A stretch of DNA of 64,000 bases, taken from positions 5,394,001 to 5,458,000 of the forward strand of contig NC_079234.1 in the NCBI RefSeq assembly GCF_028502605.1. Direction: 5' to 3'. Origin of the DNA: Trichoderma breve. Its lineage: Eukaryota; Ascomycota; Sordariomycetes; Hypocreales; Hypocreaceae. The translations under genes and the position numbers were made by a program. The notes beneath the pieces are model-generated. The model saw nothing but the letters and a program-made list of their open reading frames with translations. It ran no database searches and was not told the origin of the DNA. Shown in pieces: positions 36,886 to 48,363 of this stretch (position 1 is its first letter; each line of letters starts with the position of its first letter).

Positions 36886-39460
36886 TCAGAGCTCCAATTC
36901 ATCGTGTCGGAGATCCTCGTGGATGTCGATGCCGTTGTCAGATCCTTGCGACTCCCAAATACCTTGTCCAGGAAATCGTGACTCTTTTTCATCATCAATA
37001 CTCGCATCATCTAGGACGTCGCAAAGCTGGGGTGGTTCGAGTTTGATGTTGGCGGGAGGCTGGTTTTGGCGCATTGAATGGGAGGCTTCTTGATTATGAT
37101 TAATCGACGTAAATCTCAACGGAGACAGGCTTGACGCTGGACCCGATTGGCCACATGAACCAAGGAAGACGCGATCTTGTGAAAACAAAGGATTGGTATT
37201 TGGTATATCAAGGTAGTGGTTTGCTACCGTGCTTCCTTCGTTAGCACTGGTGCTTGCATAATCGTCAAATTTATGCTGGGTAGTGTGGCCTGAAGAAAGG
37301 CGAAAGTGGTCATGAGTTAGAGTGTTGAAATGGTTGCTAGCAGCGAAAGGAAACCGCGGCGTATTATTATAGATTGACGATCCATTCAAGGCAAAAGATA
37401 GATCCGAATGGTTGAGTGAGCCTGGCATACGTCTTGATTAGCATTGCAAAGAGCGATTCGAAATATGGGTGCTACAAACCTAGTCCCACATGTCCGTTCA
37501 TGTTGAGATAGGCTTGCTCTTGGCCCCTACCTCTATGGAGATCTCGTGTCGAAAACCCTCGGTCAGGGATATCTCTGGATCCAGGTGTTGGAGACACGAT
37601 ATTCGAGTGCGCGATCGGGTTCAACTGGTGGAGTCCCATTCGGCTGCGGAGATCGAAGCTATAGAGAAATCAGTTCGACGTCTCGGTTATGCAGGCAATT
37701 GACCACACAGATATTACCTTGGTTCTCTGTGGGATGCATTGGACAAGGTACGACCATCATAGACACCTATACCGAGTCAGCATTGTGATTATGAGGGAAA
37801 CGGAAACAGGAATGCCTACTGGGAATCTTGTCATCGTCCCGAAAAATATCATGAGAACGCTTGAACTGCCCAAGAGTAGGCGTGATATCAGAGCTTGGAG
37901 TTCGGCTGAATGCTAGAAGCGGTTTGGAACTCTTTCCTTGGCCAGCATTGTCGCGTGTGAGACGGCGATTTCCGCCTCGGGGAATGTTGGCAGAGATTTC
38001 AGCAAGTGGTTCTCCGCGCTTTCGGCGAGGTTTCGCAGTGTTTTTGACAGGAGTCTGGATAATGTCAGTTCTTTGCACTTGAATAATGTGGGCGTTGAGA
38101 ACGAACCGCGTCTTCTTGATCCGGCACTGGCGAAGAGCTGTCATAAACATCCTTGATTCTTTCCACTTCAAACTCGGCCGTCATGACGACTTGTGTTGGC
38201 TCAATGCCTTCTGATGTTCTTCTCATTTTCTCAATGACTGACTTGGGCTTTCTTTGGTTGCGAGTGCGTTTCATATCCTCATTTGCCAAATCCATTTTGC
38301 CCATCCCTGGCCATACCTGACCTTTCAGCGCCATCATATCTCCCGCTCCGAAATAATCGTCTTGGACCTCGTTCTCATTATCCGATGGATAGAATCCGGG
38401 AAACATGGGGAAGTCTGGGGGAAAGTCTTCACGTTCGTTCTTCACGAGTGTATCGGATTCAGTCCGCTTGATTTTCCTCTTGGGTTGCTCCTATGTAGTC
38501 AGCGCGCTGGTACGGACTTGATCAAGCCGCGGCGAGTACATACCTTTGAAGCCGCAAGCGACGCCGCTCCTCTGGCTCGTTTGCTTCTCGCAGCCTCTTT
38601 CAGCTGCTTCGCCTTCATCCTCTCGACAAGCAGCCCCTCGATGCCATTGTCTTTATACCATTGCTCATACCGCTGAAGAGATACAGAGGCCGCAACGTCT
38701 TGATGAGCCTTCAGCTTTGTTTGAGTTTCATGATGAAGATGACCTTTGGAGGCGATGTGCGTGAGCAAGTGTGACACATCAGAGAAGCGTGGCGTCTCAG
38801 GGCAAACGGTGCAGTGCAAAGGAATTTGCTTGCTTCCGGAACCAGACGAGCTCCCAGCGGTGACCACTGATGCCATGTCCTGCTCCAAGTCATTAGTCGC
38901 GGTTCTTGAACCAATAATTGCAGACGAAAAGGGGGCATTGTTTTGAAACAGTTCATAGGATATATACAGCCACAAGAAGATTTTCGAGAAGTCTGACCTG
39001 TTCATGACCCGGAAGGCCAGGCTGATTGCAAGATGTGACGTCGAGGCAGGAAAACAGCGATAGCAACAGTAGCAGCAAGCACAAGAGAGAAAAGAGAGAC
39101 GAGAGCTGTGGTCCTTGGGATGACACCAAAAACAAAGAAGCAAGGGTAAAGAGTGACGTGATTCAGAAAAGAGCAACTGGGTACAGTGGGTATAGGAGGG
39201 AAGAAGCGGTTGGGACGGCAGAGAAGAGAAAGGCTCGTTCAAGCCTAGATAGAAGAGCAGGTTGGCTTGGAGATGGAAATAGAAGTAGAAGCAGAAGTAG
39301 AAGTCATGTGTCTTACCATGGGATAGTAGCCGTCCATATCTGGGCAAGGCTTGATCACGGCTAGCGGTGGAGGCAGCAGCACTCCAGTAGATGCTGCCCA
39401 TGGGGGCATCTCGGGGCCCTTGCGAAACTCTAGAGCGGACTCACTTCCGTCCCAAGACAT
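36886..39460 (-). CDS. Zinc-finger protein of unknown function (620 aa, seven exons)
   Basis: Minus-strand exons are 39460-39317, 38879-38544, 38490-38107, 38054-37820, 37766-37718, 37658-37480 and 37421-36886. Every phase closes, giving 620 residues. The start is MSWDGSESALEFRKG. Exon 2 holds a C2H2/U1-like finger, LHCTVCPETPRFSDVSHLLTHIA...H, with Cys71, Cys74, His89 and His95, followed by a helical basic region (VERMKAKQLKEAARSKR). Basic clusters PKRKIKR and PRRKRG look like nuclear localisation signals. The rest is disordered, with FDLRSRMGLHQLNPI and an acidic C-terminus ending DELEL. Intron 1 is long for this genome (437 nt) and ends after a CTAAT branch site. The single finger and NLSs suggest a nuclear nucleic-acid-binding protein, which is inference; I recognise no named orthologue. 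Confidence 0.85.
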
Positions 39461-40634
39461 CACAGACTAGCCTAAGCGAAGAGGCAGCTCTGGAATTCGC
39501 CGTAAATTCTTTGCAGAGAAGGAAGAATCCATGGTGTTGCTGTTGGAGGCGCGGTCACGAAGCATCACGGGACGAATTCTGGCGATATCCCGGCAGGAAC
39601 CTCGATTGACCCGCGAATCTGTGGCAATGAGGGTATCGAGACGCTGCTTCTCACTGCTTGTAAATGCAGAGAAGAAGAGCAACTTCGCCCTTCGACCTGA
39701 GTTTCCTTTCTGCCTGAGGGAAACAAGGGGGCTAGTCCTCCTTGGGCGAGGAGATATGACGGCATCGTGCCTTCCTTCTTCAGAAACCACTGATAGCAGC
39801 GGCGATATCAGAAAGGAAAAGCACAAGGTACCAGGTACCTGTACTGAGGTACATTGTAGCAACAACAGATTGAATCAACATGGCTCGGAGGTGATAAGAA
39901 TATCATGCATATATTTCCATTTCTTGGCACTTCCTGAAAGGCAGGTAGGTAGCTGCCAGGTCTTTATTTCTTGGATGTGTCTTTGGCATTTTCAATGGCG
40001 GACTCAAAGGGACACAACAGTCGAATAGGAATTTCTTCCGCACTTGCTTTAATTCTACTTGGAAAACTGATAATCATGCTGAGCAGGATGTCATTGGCTT
40101 TTCTTTCATGGGGTTGCAGTGGGAGAGTTCTATTGGACTAGATATGCGCCCCATTGTCTTTCCGTCAACCAAAAATTTACAATGAGGCGATAGTGCACTA
40201 CGGCAGCATTCAAGGAATAGACACACAATTATAACAGACTTCCAAAAACAGTCATAGCACATTCGATCTTTCGAGCTATATATTTATCCAAAATTGATTG
40301 TGTTCTTTTTCCTTTCGCCATTGAAGGCCTATATCACCTCTAGGGTAGCTTTAGAACCCTAAGTCTCGTCCTACATCAAGTCTACCATGACTGGAAGGTA
40401 AGGCTACCTTACGTTGGCTTGCCTGCTGGATATTCCAAGGTAAAGGCAATGTGAGATGCCTCTAAAGCCCCGATGCTCTTCTCTTTCCACCACAGCATCT
40501 CACTGATCATTGTGCATTGCCATCAACGAGCGATCCGTAACGGGAGGGTGATTCGAGAGGGCCACTGGTGATGACAAGGTATGAGACAAATATCATACGA
40601 GTATGCATGCTAAATGCAATATCCGTTGTCGACT
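39461..40634. other. Intergenic region between zinc-finger gene and BET2
   Basis: Promoter side of the zinc-finger gene and 3' side of BET2, both on the minus strand. It contains a perfect ten-base palindrome CAGGTACCTG at 39832-39841 inside a GTAC cluster (39826-39852). A 165-codon plus frame at 39531-40028 is not protein-like. Confidence 0.6.
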
Positions 40635-41681
40635 TCATTCCCCTAAGACTCTCGCCACAATCTTCTTGGGCATGCAATATCTCGGATCCACAGGTTCCAT
40701 GCCAGGGTACCCAAGTAAGCTCAGCCCTGCGGCACCAAAGCACGTGTGCCAAACGTCCACCTGGTTACCGGGTCTGTCGGAAAAGCCGCCGTTATCGGGA
40801 TCTTGACAGTTCAAGATGAAGTTGATTAGTGCCTGCTTTTCGATCCAGTGGACACGGTCGATGATGGCAAGGCTGCTCAACACCCACCAACTGTAGCAAA
40901 CGTCTTCCTGCTTCTCAGGCCGGCCGTTGAGCCCGCCTCCTGGAAGCTGTCTCTCGCTCAGCCAGCGGCCGAGCTTCTCGTGCTCTACAAGATCAAGGCG
41001 TCCGGCGATGGCAAGGGCAGCGACGCAGGTAAAGACCTGGGCAGCATGAGACTCTGCTCCTGGCTTGGCCCCATAGCCGCCATCAAAGTTCGTGCAGGAG
41101 ACGACGTGAGCAACGGCTTTATCAACGTCTACAAGAGACAAAAGGCCTAGTAGAGATAGAGCGTTGAGGGCGGCGTATAGAAATCTTGTGTCCTCTTCAC
41201 CCCACTCATCGCCAAAGAAGCTTCCACTCTCAGGATTTTGAAGGTCCGCTAAGACTGTGATGTATGTTAGGATATCGGCGATGTTCCGTTTCGGCAGAGA
41301 TACATGTCAGCACCTACACTTGCCAACAACAGCCTTTCCCTTCCCTCGTGCTTCCAGCTCATCGAAGCCGTCAACCATGGCGAGAATCTGCACGGCACTT
41401 ACCGTGGAGAGCAAGTGGGTATCATGTCCAGGAGCAGCTCCAAAGCCACCATTGTCGTGCTGGCAGGAGAGAACAAAGTCGATGGTATCCTTGCGCGGTA
41501 GAGCCTCAGGGTGACTGAGGAAATGGAGTGCAGACAGGCCCCAGTATGCACCGTTTAGCCGTAGGTGCTCAGTCATCCAGTAGTCCAGCTCATCGGTCTT
41601 GGTGTCCAAACTCAGGACATATTTTACATGAGCATCTGTGGCAAGCTTTGGGCTCTCGGAATTTCCAGTCGCCTCGGCCAT
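40635..41681 (-). CDS. BET2: Rab geranylgeranyltransferase type II beta subunit
   Basis: Catalytic beta subunit that, with Bet4 and the Rab escort protein, attaches geranylgeranyl groups to Rab/Ypt GTPases for membrane traffic. Minus-strand exons 41681-41318 and 41248-40635 give 325 residues, the same as the yeast length. Prenyltransferase alpha-alpha barrel repeats are visible: [41 protein letters not shown] and [20 protein letters not shown]. The zinc ligands are in place: Asp and Cys in [10 protein letters not shown] and His in [14 protein letters not shown]. The splice uses GTAGGT and joins GKAVVGK to SDLQNPESG. The ATG at 41681 (MAEATGN) is chosen; in-frame ATGs lie 15-16 codons upstream. 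Confidence 0.96.
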
Positions 41682-43852
41682 GGTGATCGTTGGGGAAGTG
41701 GTTTGCCAAATACCAAGCTCCAACATCAAAGTGTGGCTTCAACGTTGAGGCGCTGGCTGATGACGTTGAAAATGATTATGTAATCAGTCTCACGAGCCAG
41801 ATGCAGCATCACATCAGCATTTCAGCATGAACTGACTTGCAACCCCCTACAAAAAGGGGATGCTTTACAACTATAGGGGTTCATTTGGCTGTTTATGCGT
41901 CGCTTTCCTCCTCATCTTTCTTTTTCTTTGTCTTCACCTCAAGGATATGGATCTACTAACTCCGGAGGCGCCCGCAACTGGCTTCTTACCTTGTAGATGC
42001 TCGTACTGCCAACAGGCCCCCCTCTGGAGCTTTTCGGGAGCCGACGCTCAGTAAAAAGTGTTGTGAGAGAGGAGTCTGAACGGAGTCGCGCGTAACGAAC
42101 ATTACCGAGATTGCTCGATAGCTATCAATAGCTGAAGAAGTGGCTGTGCGTTTGATGAGAATCTGACAGCTCTGTCAGGAGTTGCTCGTAATGGGATGGA
42201 AGACAATGGCGCATCACAGGGTACCTGTCTTGGTTCGTATTGCGCATGACGTTGCGGCTGCAAGTTCGTATTGCCGCATCATGACTTTGAGGTTCACGGC
42301 CCGACACCGTCTTGGTTGTGAAAGCGACGTGTCCGCTGTGCGCCATATGTCAAGCAGCACCGGATAATTGAATCGCATCGAGATGGGCTCGATGGAGTGC
42401 GTTATTGACGCTGCTAATGCGGAGGCTGTCAATGGTGGCCCAATAACAATGCCTCTCCCAGGTGCTAAACAGTCACATGGACAATTGTCTGCAGGCAGAA
42501 TGCAAAAGTGATGCAGCATTGCAGACGTTAGCACGTAACAATGTCAATGTACAAGATCATGGCCGGTGTACCACATACTCAGGGACCTTCTTAATACTTT
42601 AGTAGTAGGCACTAGGCGAGTTAGTTTGGATGTTAGCAGGGAAAAGGGCAAAGTTGAATATGCGTCGATCCAATATGCAATCTCTAGTCGCTCATGGTTC
42701 TTTTTGGGCTCGTGCTACCGGCCGAATTGGGGAGAATGTGTGTCGGACAATGCTTAGCGCGGGAGTGATGACGAACACCTGCAAGTACCTCTTACCTCTT
42801 ACTTTTGGGCTTGATGGGTTACTAGGTAGTACGGAGGAGACACATCTCTTACAGCAAGCGCGGAAGATTTGCATCCAGGGGTATGGCACAGTACTGTACC
42901 TGAGTACAAGCTTGATTCAGACTTGATACTGGTATTGACAATCTAGTTGAATCAATTAGATCCATTGATATAGATTGCCAGACACTACTATATAGTACCT
43001 GGTATACAACAAATCACTCATTGAGATCCATACTTGCTTCCTATCTGGGCAGTAGGTATTTGTACGAGCAGTCTGCCTGCCCACCTCAGTAGTGAGCTGC
43101 AAGGAGGCACCGAGCTGACATTTGATGTTCCTGAGTTGATGTCTGGTGGCCCTGCAAGGGAGATGCCAAGTGCATCAAAATGCCCTGGAGCGCTTGTACA
43201 CAGTACCTGCAAGTATGCTGACTGCTTTGCCCTGCCACCCCAAGGTGGGGAGTTGCCGCCAATACGCCCAATCAAATGGTTGGGAACCCCTGAAAGAGCG
43301 GTTCTCTAGCCGGGGCCACCGAGGCGTTTCAGATACGATGGCGCGTGTGCTCACATGGAAGACACAGAAAGAGGGAAAGAAAAAAAAAAAAAAAAAGCTG
43401 GCCGCTACCAAATAGACGTAACTATTCATTCAATGGTGCATTTCTGCGGCTTGTTTCATGCCCTATACAAGTAGAATCTGAGGATCCATCAAGACCACAT
43501 GTACACATGTGCTCAATGCGTACCTGACGCCAGGGGCACTGGGAACGTGCTCGTCTTGTACTTGTACCTGTGCCTTTCCCCCTCGTCCCTCCACTTCTGG
43601 CGTCCACCCTGGGCAAGGTACTTTAGCACGTATAACCAGGTACCCCAAACGGGATGGATGTTGAGAGCATGGGTTAGATCTGCTTTTTAGCGGTCGCAGT
43701 AATTTGGATGAGGCACTACCTTGCAGGGTGGACAAGGTGAAGAAAAGAATAAAACAGGAGGGCCTTTGGCGCGATGCCCACATTGAGACACCTTCTATTG
43801 TATTGTATTGTACCCCGTTTTTCACAGATCAGATGGGCTCAGCGGGCTGGCC

Positions 43853-43878
43853 ATCAATATCAATATCAATATCAAGTA
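43853..43878. repeat. Microsatellite (ATCAAT)3-4
   Basis: Three copies of ATCAAT plus a degenerate fourth. The same words recur in GATATCGATCAATATC just downstream (43889-43904). Non-coding. Confidence 0.85.
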
Positions 43879-44553
43879 TCAGTGTTTGATATCGATCAAT
43901 ATCAGCCCCGATCCCTTCATGTACAGTACCCATCAAGTGTTGCATTAAGCGGTAGCGCTACCTGCTTGTAAGGTACTTGCATGTCGCCAGCGGCAACGAC
44001 GAGAGAGTCTGCAGAGTCTAGGCCAGGGCCCAAGAGCATCATCCGCGAGTAGTTTGCTGCTTGCTTTTACCGACATCCATGGCTTGATCCGGACACACGC
44101 ACGCACCCACACATTGGACGCATCCATCGTCTTCCTCTGATATAGGCCTACTGTACAGCCTGAACCTCTCTGTACCTGTACTGTACGGATACGGCTCCAG
44201 CCTCATCGTCGCCCTCACTTCGCCCTCATCCTCACACATTGCAACATATCAACTACAAATAAATCACCCGCATCTACACGCACGCACGCACTTGCTCTGT
44301 TACTTGCACGCCCCTCCCTTCTCCACGACTCCGGCTAGCCAAGCCGATGCCACAAGCAATCCATCGTTCGTCTCGTCTCGCCCCCCCACCAGCCTGCCCC
44401 TTTGCCATCTCCATCTTGAAGCAGAGCTGAGGCACAGAAGTCCCCTCGGAACATCCCCTCCTTTGCACCTCTCCTGACTCCCACTGCCTTGCTGCAGCGC
44501 CCTGCGCGCTCTGGAGTCTGACCGTTGTCTCCTATCCGCCAGCCTAAGCCTCA

Positions 44554-44596
44554 GTGTCTGTGTCTGTGTCTGTTTCTGCGTCCGTGTCTGTGTGTC
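44554..44596. repeat. Degenerate (GTGTCT)n array in the RhoGAP leader
   Basis: About seven GTGTCT units, some altered to GTTTCT or GCGTCC, end about 120 bp before the RhoGAP start codon, so they probably sit in its 5' UTR. A pyrimidine/TG array of this sort in a leader is common in filamentous fungi. Confidence 0.85.
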
Positions 44597-44713
44597 CAAC
44601 ACCCCGACAAACCCCTGACAGAGGGCTGCAGAGCAATCCTCCTGCGCCAGACGCCAGACCAAAGCCGCCGTTGCGCCGCAGCCTCTCGACACTCTGCAGC
44701 CGGGGTTGCAAAG

Positions 44714-47207
44714 ATGGGACGCAAGCCCACGCCGCAGCCGCTGATTCTGGCGGACGGCAGCCCTCTCGACGACCACGACCCGCCGCAGCTGTCCGCCGAA
44801 GGAGCGTCGCAAGCCGCCGCGTCGCCCATCGAAGCCAAGTCGCCCAAGTCGCAGCGAACATCACCCTTTCCCATCAGCAAGTTCGCCGTCCACAGAAACA
44901 GGCCGTCTCGGACAACAGGGAGGTCGCCAACCTTGCAACCACAGCCGCCACGGCCAGCGACTAGCACTGGTCCGCCGGACGAGGCCACCCGCCAGCTGCA
45001 ACAGCGGCAGCTGCAGCAGTATCGCGCTCAGGCCCGCGATGATTCCGACCTGCTGCAGCCTTCCTCGATGTCGACCTTGGAACCTCATTCAGCCGGACTG
45101 CCTCCCCAGAACATGCGCCAAGCCATGATGGACGGAAACAAATCAGCCAAGCCCAGCTTTTTCCAGTTCAACAAGGTGCCCAAGACTCCCATCCATCCAC
45201 AGGCCGCACAGGCCCAGCAGCACCCCGAGTCGCGAGGCCCGCCAATGTCGAGAGGGAGCGATGGGGGCGATAAGTCAGGTTACAAAGGTAAGGCTACAAA
45301 GCAGGAATGCCGAAGGAATACAGTATAGCACGGAGGAGGCATCCCTTGGTACTTGTATAACGACGAGATGGAAGTGCACTGCCAACATTTATGGTGCGCG
45401 CTAGCACGCCACATTGTTTTTTGGGGCGCACGTTATCCTTTCGCCGGCCAAGAGCCAAATCATAAACCAACATAGCAAAAAACTATGCTAGAAACTTTGC
45501 GGCTAACCTTCTGCCATTTGGCTTTCTTAGACCCAATCACCACCGAGGACGGCCAGCAAAGGTCCATTCCCTCTCAACCATCACGTTCTGACCTTTCGGT
45601 TTCGTCTTCTGGGGAGGCTGAGGCGACGCCACCCTTACCCTCTATCAAAAAGAACAAAACAAAGTCGTTTGCGCTCCTCGGCCGCAGCAAATCTGTTCGC
45701 GACAAGGAGAGCAACCGCCTCAAGCTAGCTGTCGCGCAGCAAGTGCCACTACCAACACCGAACAACCCCTCGATCCCTGAGAATACTACCACCAACTCGA
45801 CCACTGCCTCCACCAGTACTCCCATTACAGCTACACCTGCGACCGCTCAGACGCCGACTGTGCCCCACGATCGGGCACTGAGAGACGACGGAATGAATTC
45901 GAATCCTCGGAATCGACCCGAGGACCGAGCGGGCGGTGCTGCCGCTGCCACTAAAGATGCTGCGCGAGAGAAGGAACATAAAGAGCACAAGGAGCACAAG
46001 GAACACAAGGGACATTCATCGTCAATACGAGAGACTGGCGCATCAACATTTCTCAGCGGGCTGAGATTTACATCTACTAGAGCTGCCGACCTGATTAGCA
46101 AGGGGCTATTTGGAAAGAGCACACGAAGTGGAAGCACGACGGAAAAAGAGCCGGTAGTAGATGACGAGCATTACGTACTCAAGGTCATCAATCTGCCGCT
46201 GGTCGAGCAAGCGCGACTAACTCGAATTTCGAAACGACTGGAAGACTCAAGGGACAAGACAGAATTCTGGATGCCTGCATTCCCATGGAGGGCCATCGAT
46301 TATTTGAACTATAAGGGAACCGAGGTCGAAGGTCTCTACCGGGTGCCTGGAAGCGGGCCTCAAGTGAAGAAGTGGCAAAGAAAGTTTGACGAGCGTACGT
46401 TCTTAACCTTGTCCCGTCCGTCAAGAGTCTCGAGGTGGCTAACATGGGTGTATAGAATATGATGTAAACCTGTTTGAGCAAAACGACCTCTATGATATCA
46501 ACATTGTTGGTTCAATGCTCAAGGCTTGGCTTCGAGAACTGCCCGACGAACTCTTTCCCAAAGAGGCTCAAGAACGGATTGCCCGTGAATGTCAAGGCGC
46601 CGAGAAGGTCCCGCAACTTCTTATTGACGAACTCTCGAACCTGTCTCCCTTCAACTACTACCTCCTCTTCGCCATCACATGTCACCTCAGCTTGCTCCTT
46701 GCTCACTCCGACAAGAACAAGATGGATTTCCGTAACCTCTGCATCTGCTTCCAGCCCTGCATGAAGATTGATGCCTTTTGTTTCAAATTTCTGGTCTGTG
46801 ATTGGAGAGATTGTTGGAGGGGCTGCAAAAACGAACCCAAGTTCATTGAGGAGGAATACCGGCTGTTCGACCAGCCGCCACCGCGCGGCCTTGCCGATAT
46901 GCAGGCACCCCTCCAGAACGAGGCCACAGAGGATGTCAATCCTGTTTCGTTACACGCCAACGTGCCAATTATCCAAGAGCCCAGTCAACCAGAAATTGAT
47001 ACGGACGAGCCGCAGATCCAGCTATCGAAATCCAGCAACAGCGTTTCATCTCATAGGTCGTCCATTTCAACGGCCTTGAGTGCTGATAGCGAGGAAGACG
47101 AGAATGCTGATGACATGTTTGGCTTCACGCATGCTTCTCAGGTTACTCGAACTGGTGAACTACGCCCCTTGTCTCCTATCCAGCCTCTGTCACCTCTCGG
47201 CTTCTGA
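44714..47207 (+). CDS. RhoGAP-domain protein
   Basis: GTPase-activating protein for a Rho-type GTPase, likely acting in polarity or cell-wall signalling at the cortex. Exons are 44714-45287, 45531-46394 and 46456-47207, giving 729 residues. The first 450 residues are disordered (Pro, Ser, Gln, Thr-rich) with a (Lys-Glu-His)4 repeat at 45971-46009. The RhoGAP domain starts near EFWMPAFPWRAIDYL and has the arginine finger in EGLYRVPGSG (Arg about 462), GSMLKAWLRELPDELFP, and the late NKMDFRNLCICFQP block followed by a Cys/Trp-rich VCDWRDCWRGC segment. The C-terminal 130 residues are acidic/Ser-rich. Intron 1 is 243 nt. No PH, BAR or LIM domain is visible, so I do not give a yeast gene name. Confidence 0.93.
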
Positions 47208-48363
47208 GCAACGAGTCGAGTCCAAGACGTACAAGGTTAAATTTCAAACAAACATTTACTCTTTTCGGCAAAGATACCCAGCAGTTATCATCGGCGCCGA
47301 CTTATGACATGACGCCGTTTATGACTTGTTTTTGTTTCGTCGTTTCGGAATTTAGCGCATCTCTTATTCACTAGAATTTCCGGTCTGACATGGACCGAAT
47401 TCCACCCCCTTCCCATCTTCCCATCTTCCCCCTTTGCTTGAAAAGGAGAGAAAAGAAGGAGAAGAAGATCACGAAGCAGAAAACGCCATAGAGGGGCTTT
47501 GAGAGATTGACTGGCTCCCCGAACCACAGTCTCTTCTGGCTTCTCATGTACCATCTGCCTCGTTGCATTTTCGGTCTGGTTTCCTTTCATTTTTCTTTAC
47601 TCCTACATCGATGTCGCGACGACCGTTTCCCAGACTTGTTTTTTCTCTATTCCTAATTGCAGATTGTTGCAACATCGACGCAATTGAGATTTTCTTTTCA
47701 GCTATTCAAGGACTAAAAAACCGTGGAACATCGAAACTGGCCGAGACGCTCGGCCCTGTCTCCTTTGTTAGAAGCTAAGCAGTATGGAGTGGCTAGAGAT
47801 TACGTGTGGAGGCTGCCCAGATGCCTCTATTTCATTTTTGCTTTTTCGTTCCGCTTCCCCGTGAAGCTTGATTTCAGGTGGAAATCTGGCCATAGAAGGC
47901 GTCAGGTGTACGAATACAGAAGGGTGATGGCCCGATGCAGTAGGGAGGATGATTTGAGTGAGGGGTGGGAATATAAAAATTTCGTTTTTTTTTTTTTTGG
48001 CAGCATATAAACCTTTCGAGGAACGGTGAAATATGGAAAGGAGAGAGACAGATGAAGAAAGAAGAAGAAAAATTGTTGTGATCATGCTAGCTTTGAGGTT
48101 CTCAAGAACATCTAACATCTATACAAAAAAATGTGAAAATTGAGTGATCATCCTTTCCTCCCACCAAAAAAAGATACAGATATTGACCGAGCCGACATTA
48201 TCTTGATTTTCTTTGAAGCAAGCCCCCTCTCCTTAAAACCCCCCCACGCCTAGAACGCCGTAAGCCATGCTTGATGCCATGGTGCATGGAAAAAGACCCT
48301 TGAACGAGAGAAACAAGTATAGACTGGACTGATTTGTTGCAATGCGCCGAGGCTGTCTCCCCA
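47208..48363. other. Convergent intergenic region RhoGAP / RRS1
   Basis: 3' DNA of two convergent genes. It contains a T15 run near 47985-47998 and GA-rich DNA at 48030-48070. No gene is seen. Confidence 0.7.

Larger units (their letters stand above)
41682..44713. other. Three-kilobase gene-poor divergent region, BET2 / RhoGAP
   Basis: No credible gene in 3 kb between divergent genes. It is the densest part of the window for GTACCTG/CAGGTAC: 42221, 42896, 42995, 43203, 43564, 43637 and 44172, with many further GTACs. TACGGAGGA lies at 42830-42838. It also has an A17 run (about 43380-43397), ATTGT repeats near 43797-43812, an ATCAAT array at 43853-43878, GCAC repeats near 44276-44291 and the GTGTCT array of the RhoGAP leader. 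From about 44290 onward it is C-rich and leader-like. Confidence 0.6.

Noticed and set aside
39531..40028. 165-codon plus frame upstream of the zinc-finger gene
   Set aside because: No family resemblance, and it runs through a promoter-type GTAC cluster. The start is not in a good context.
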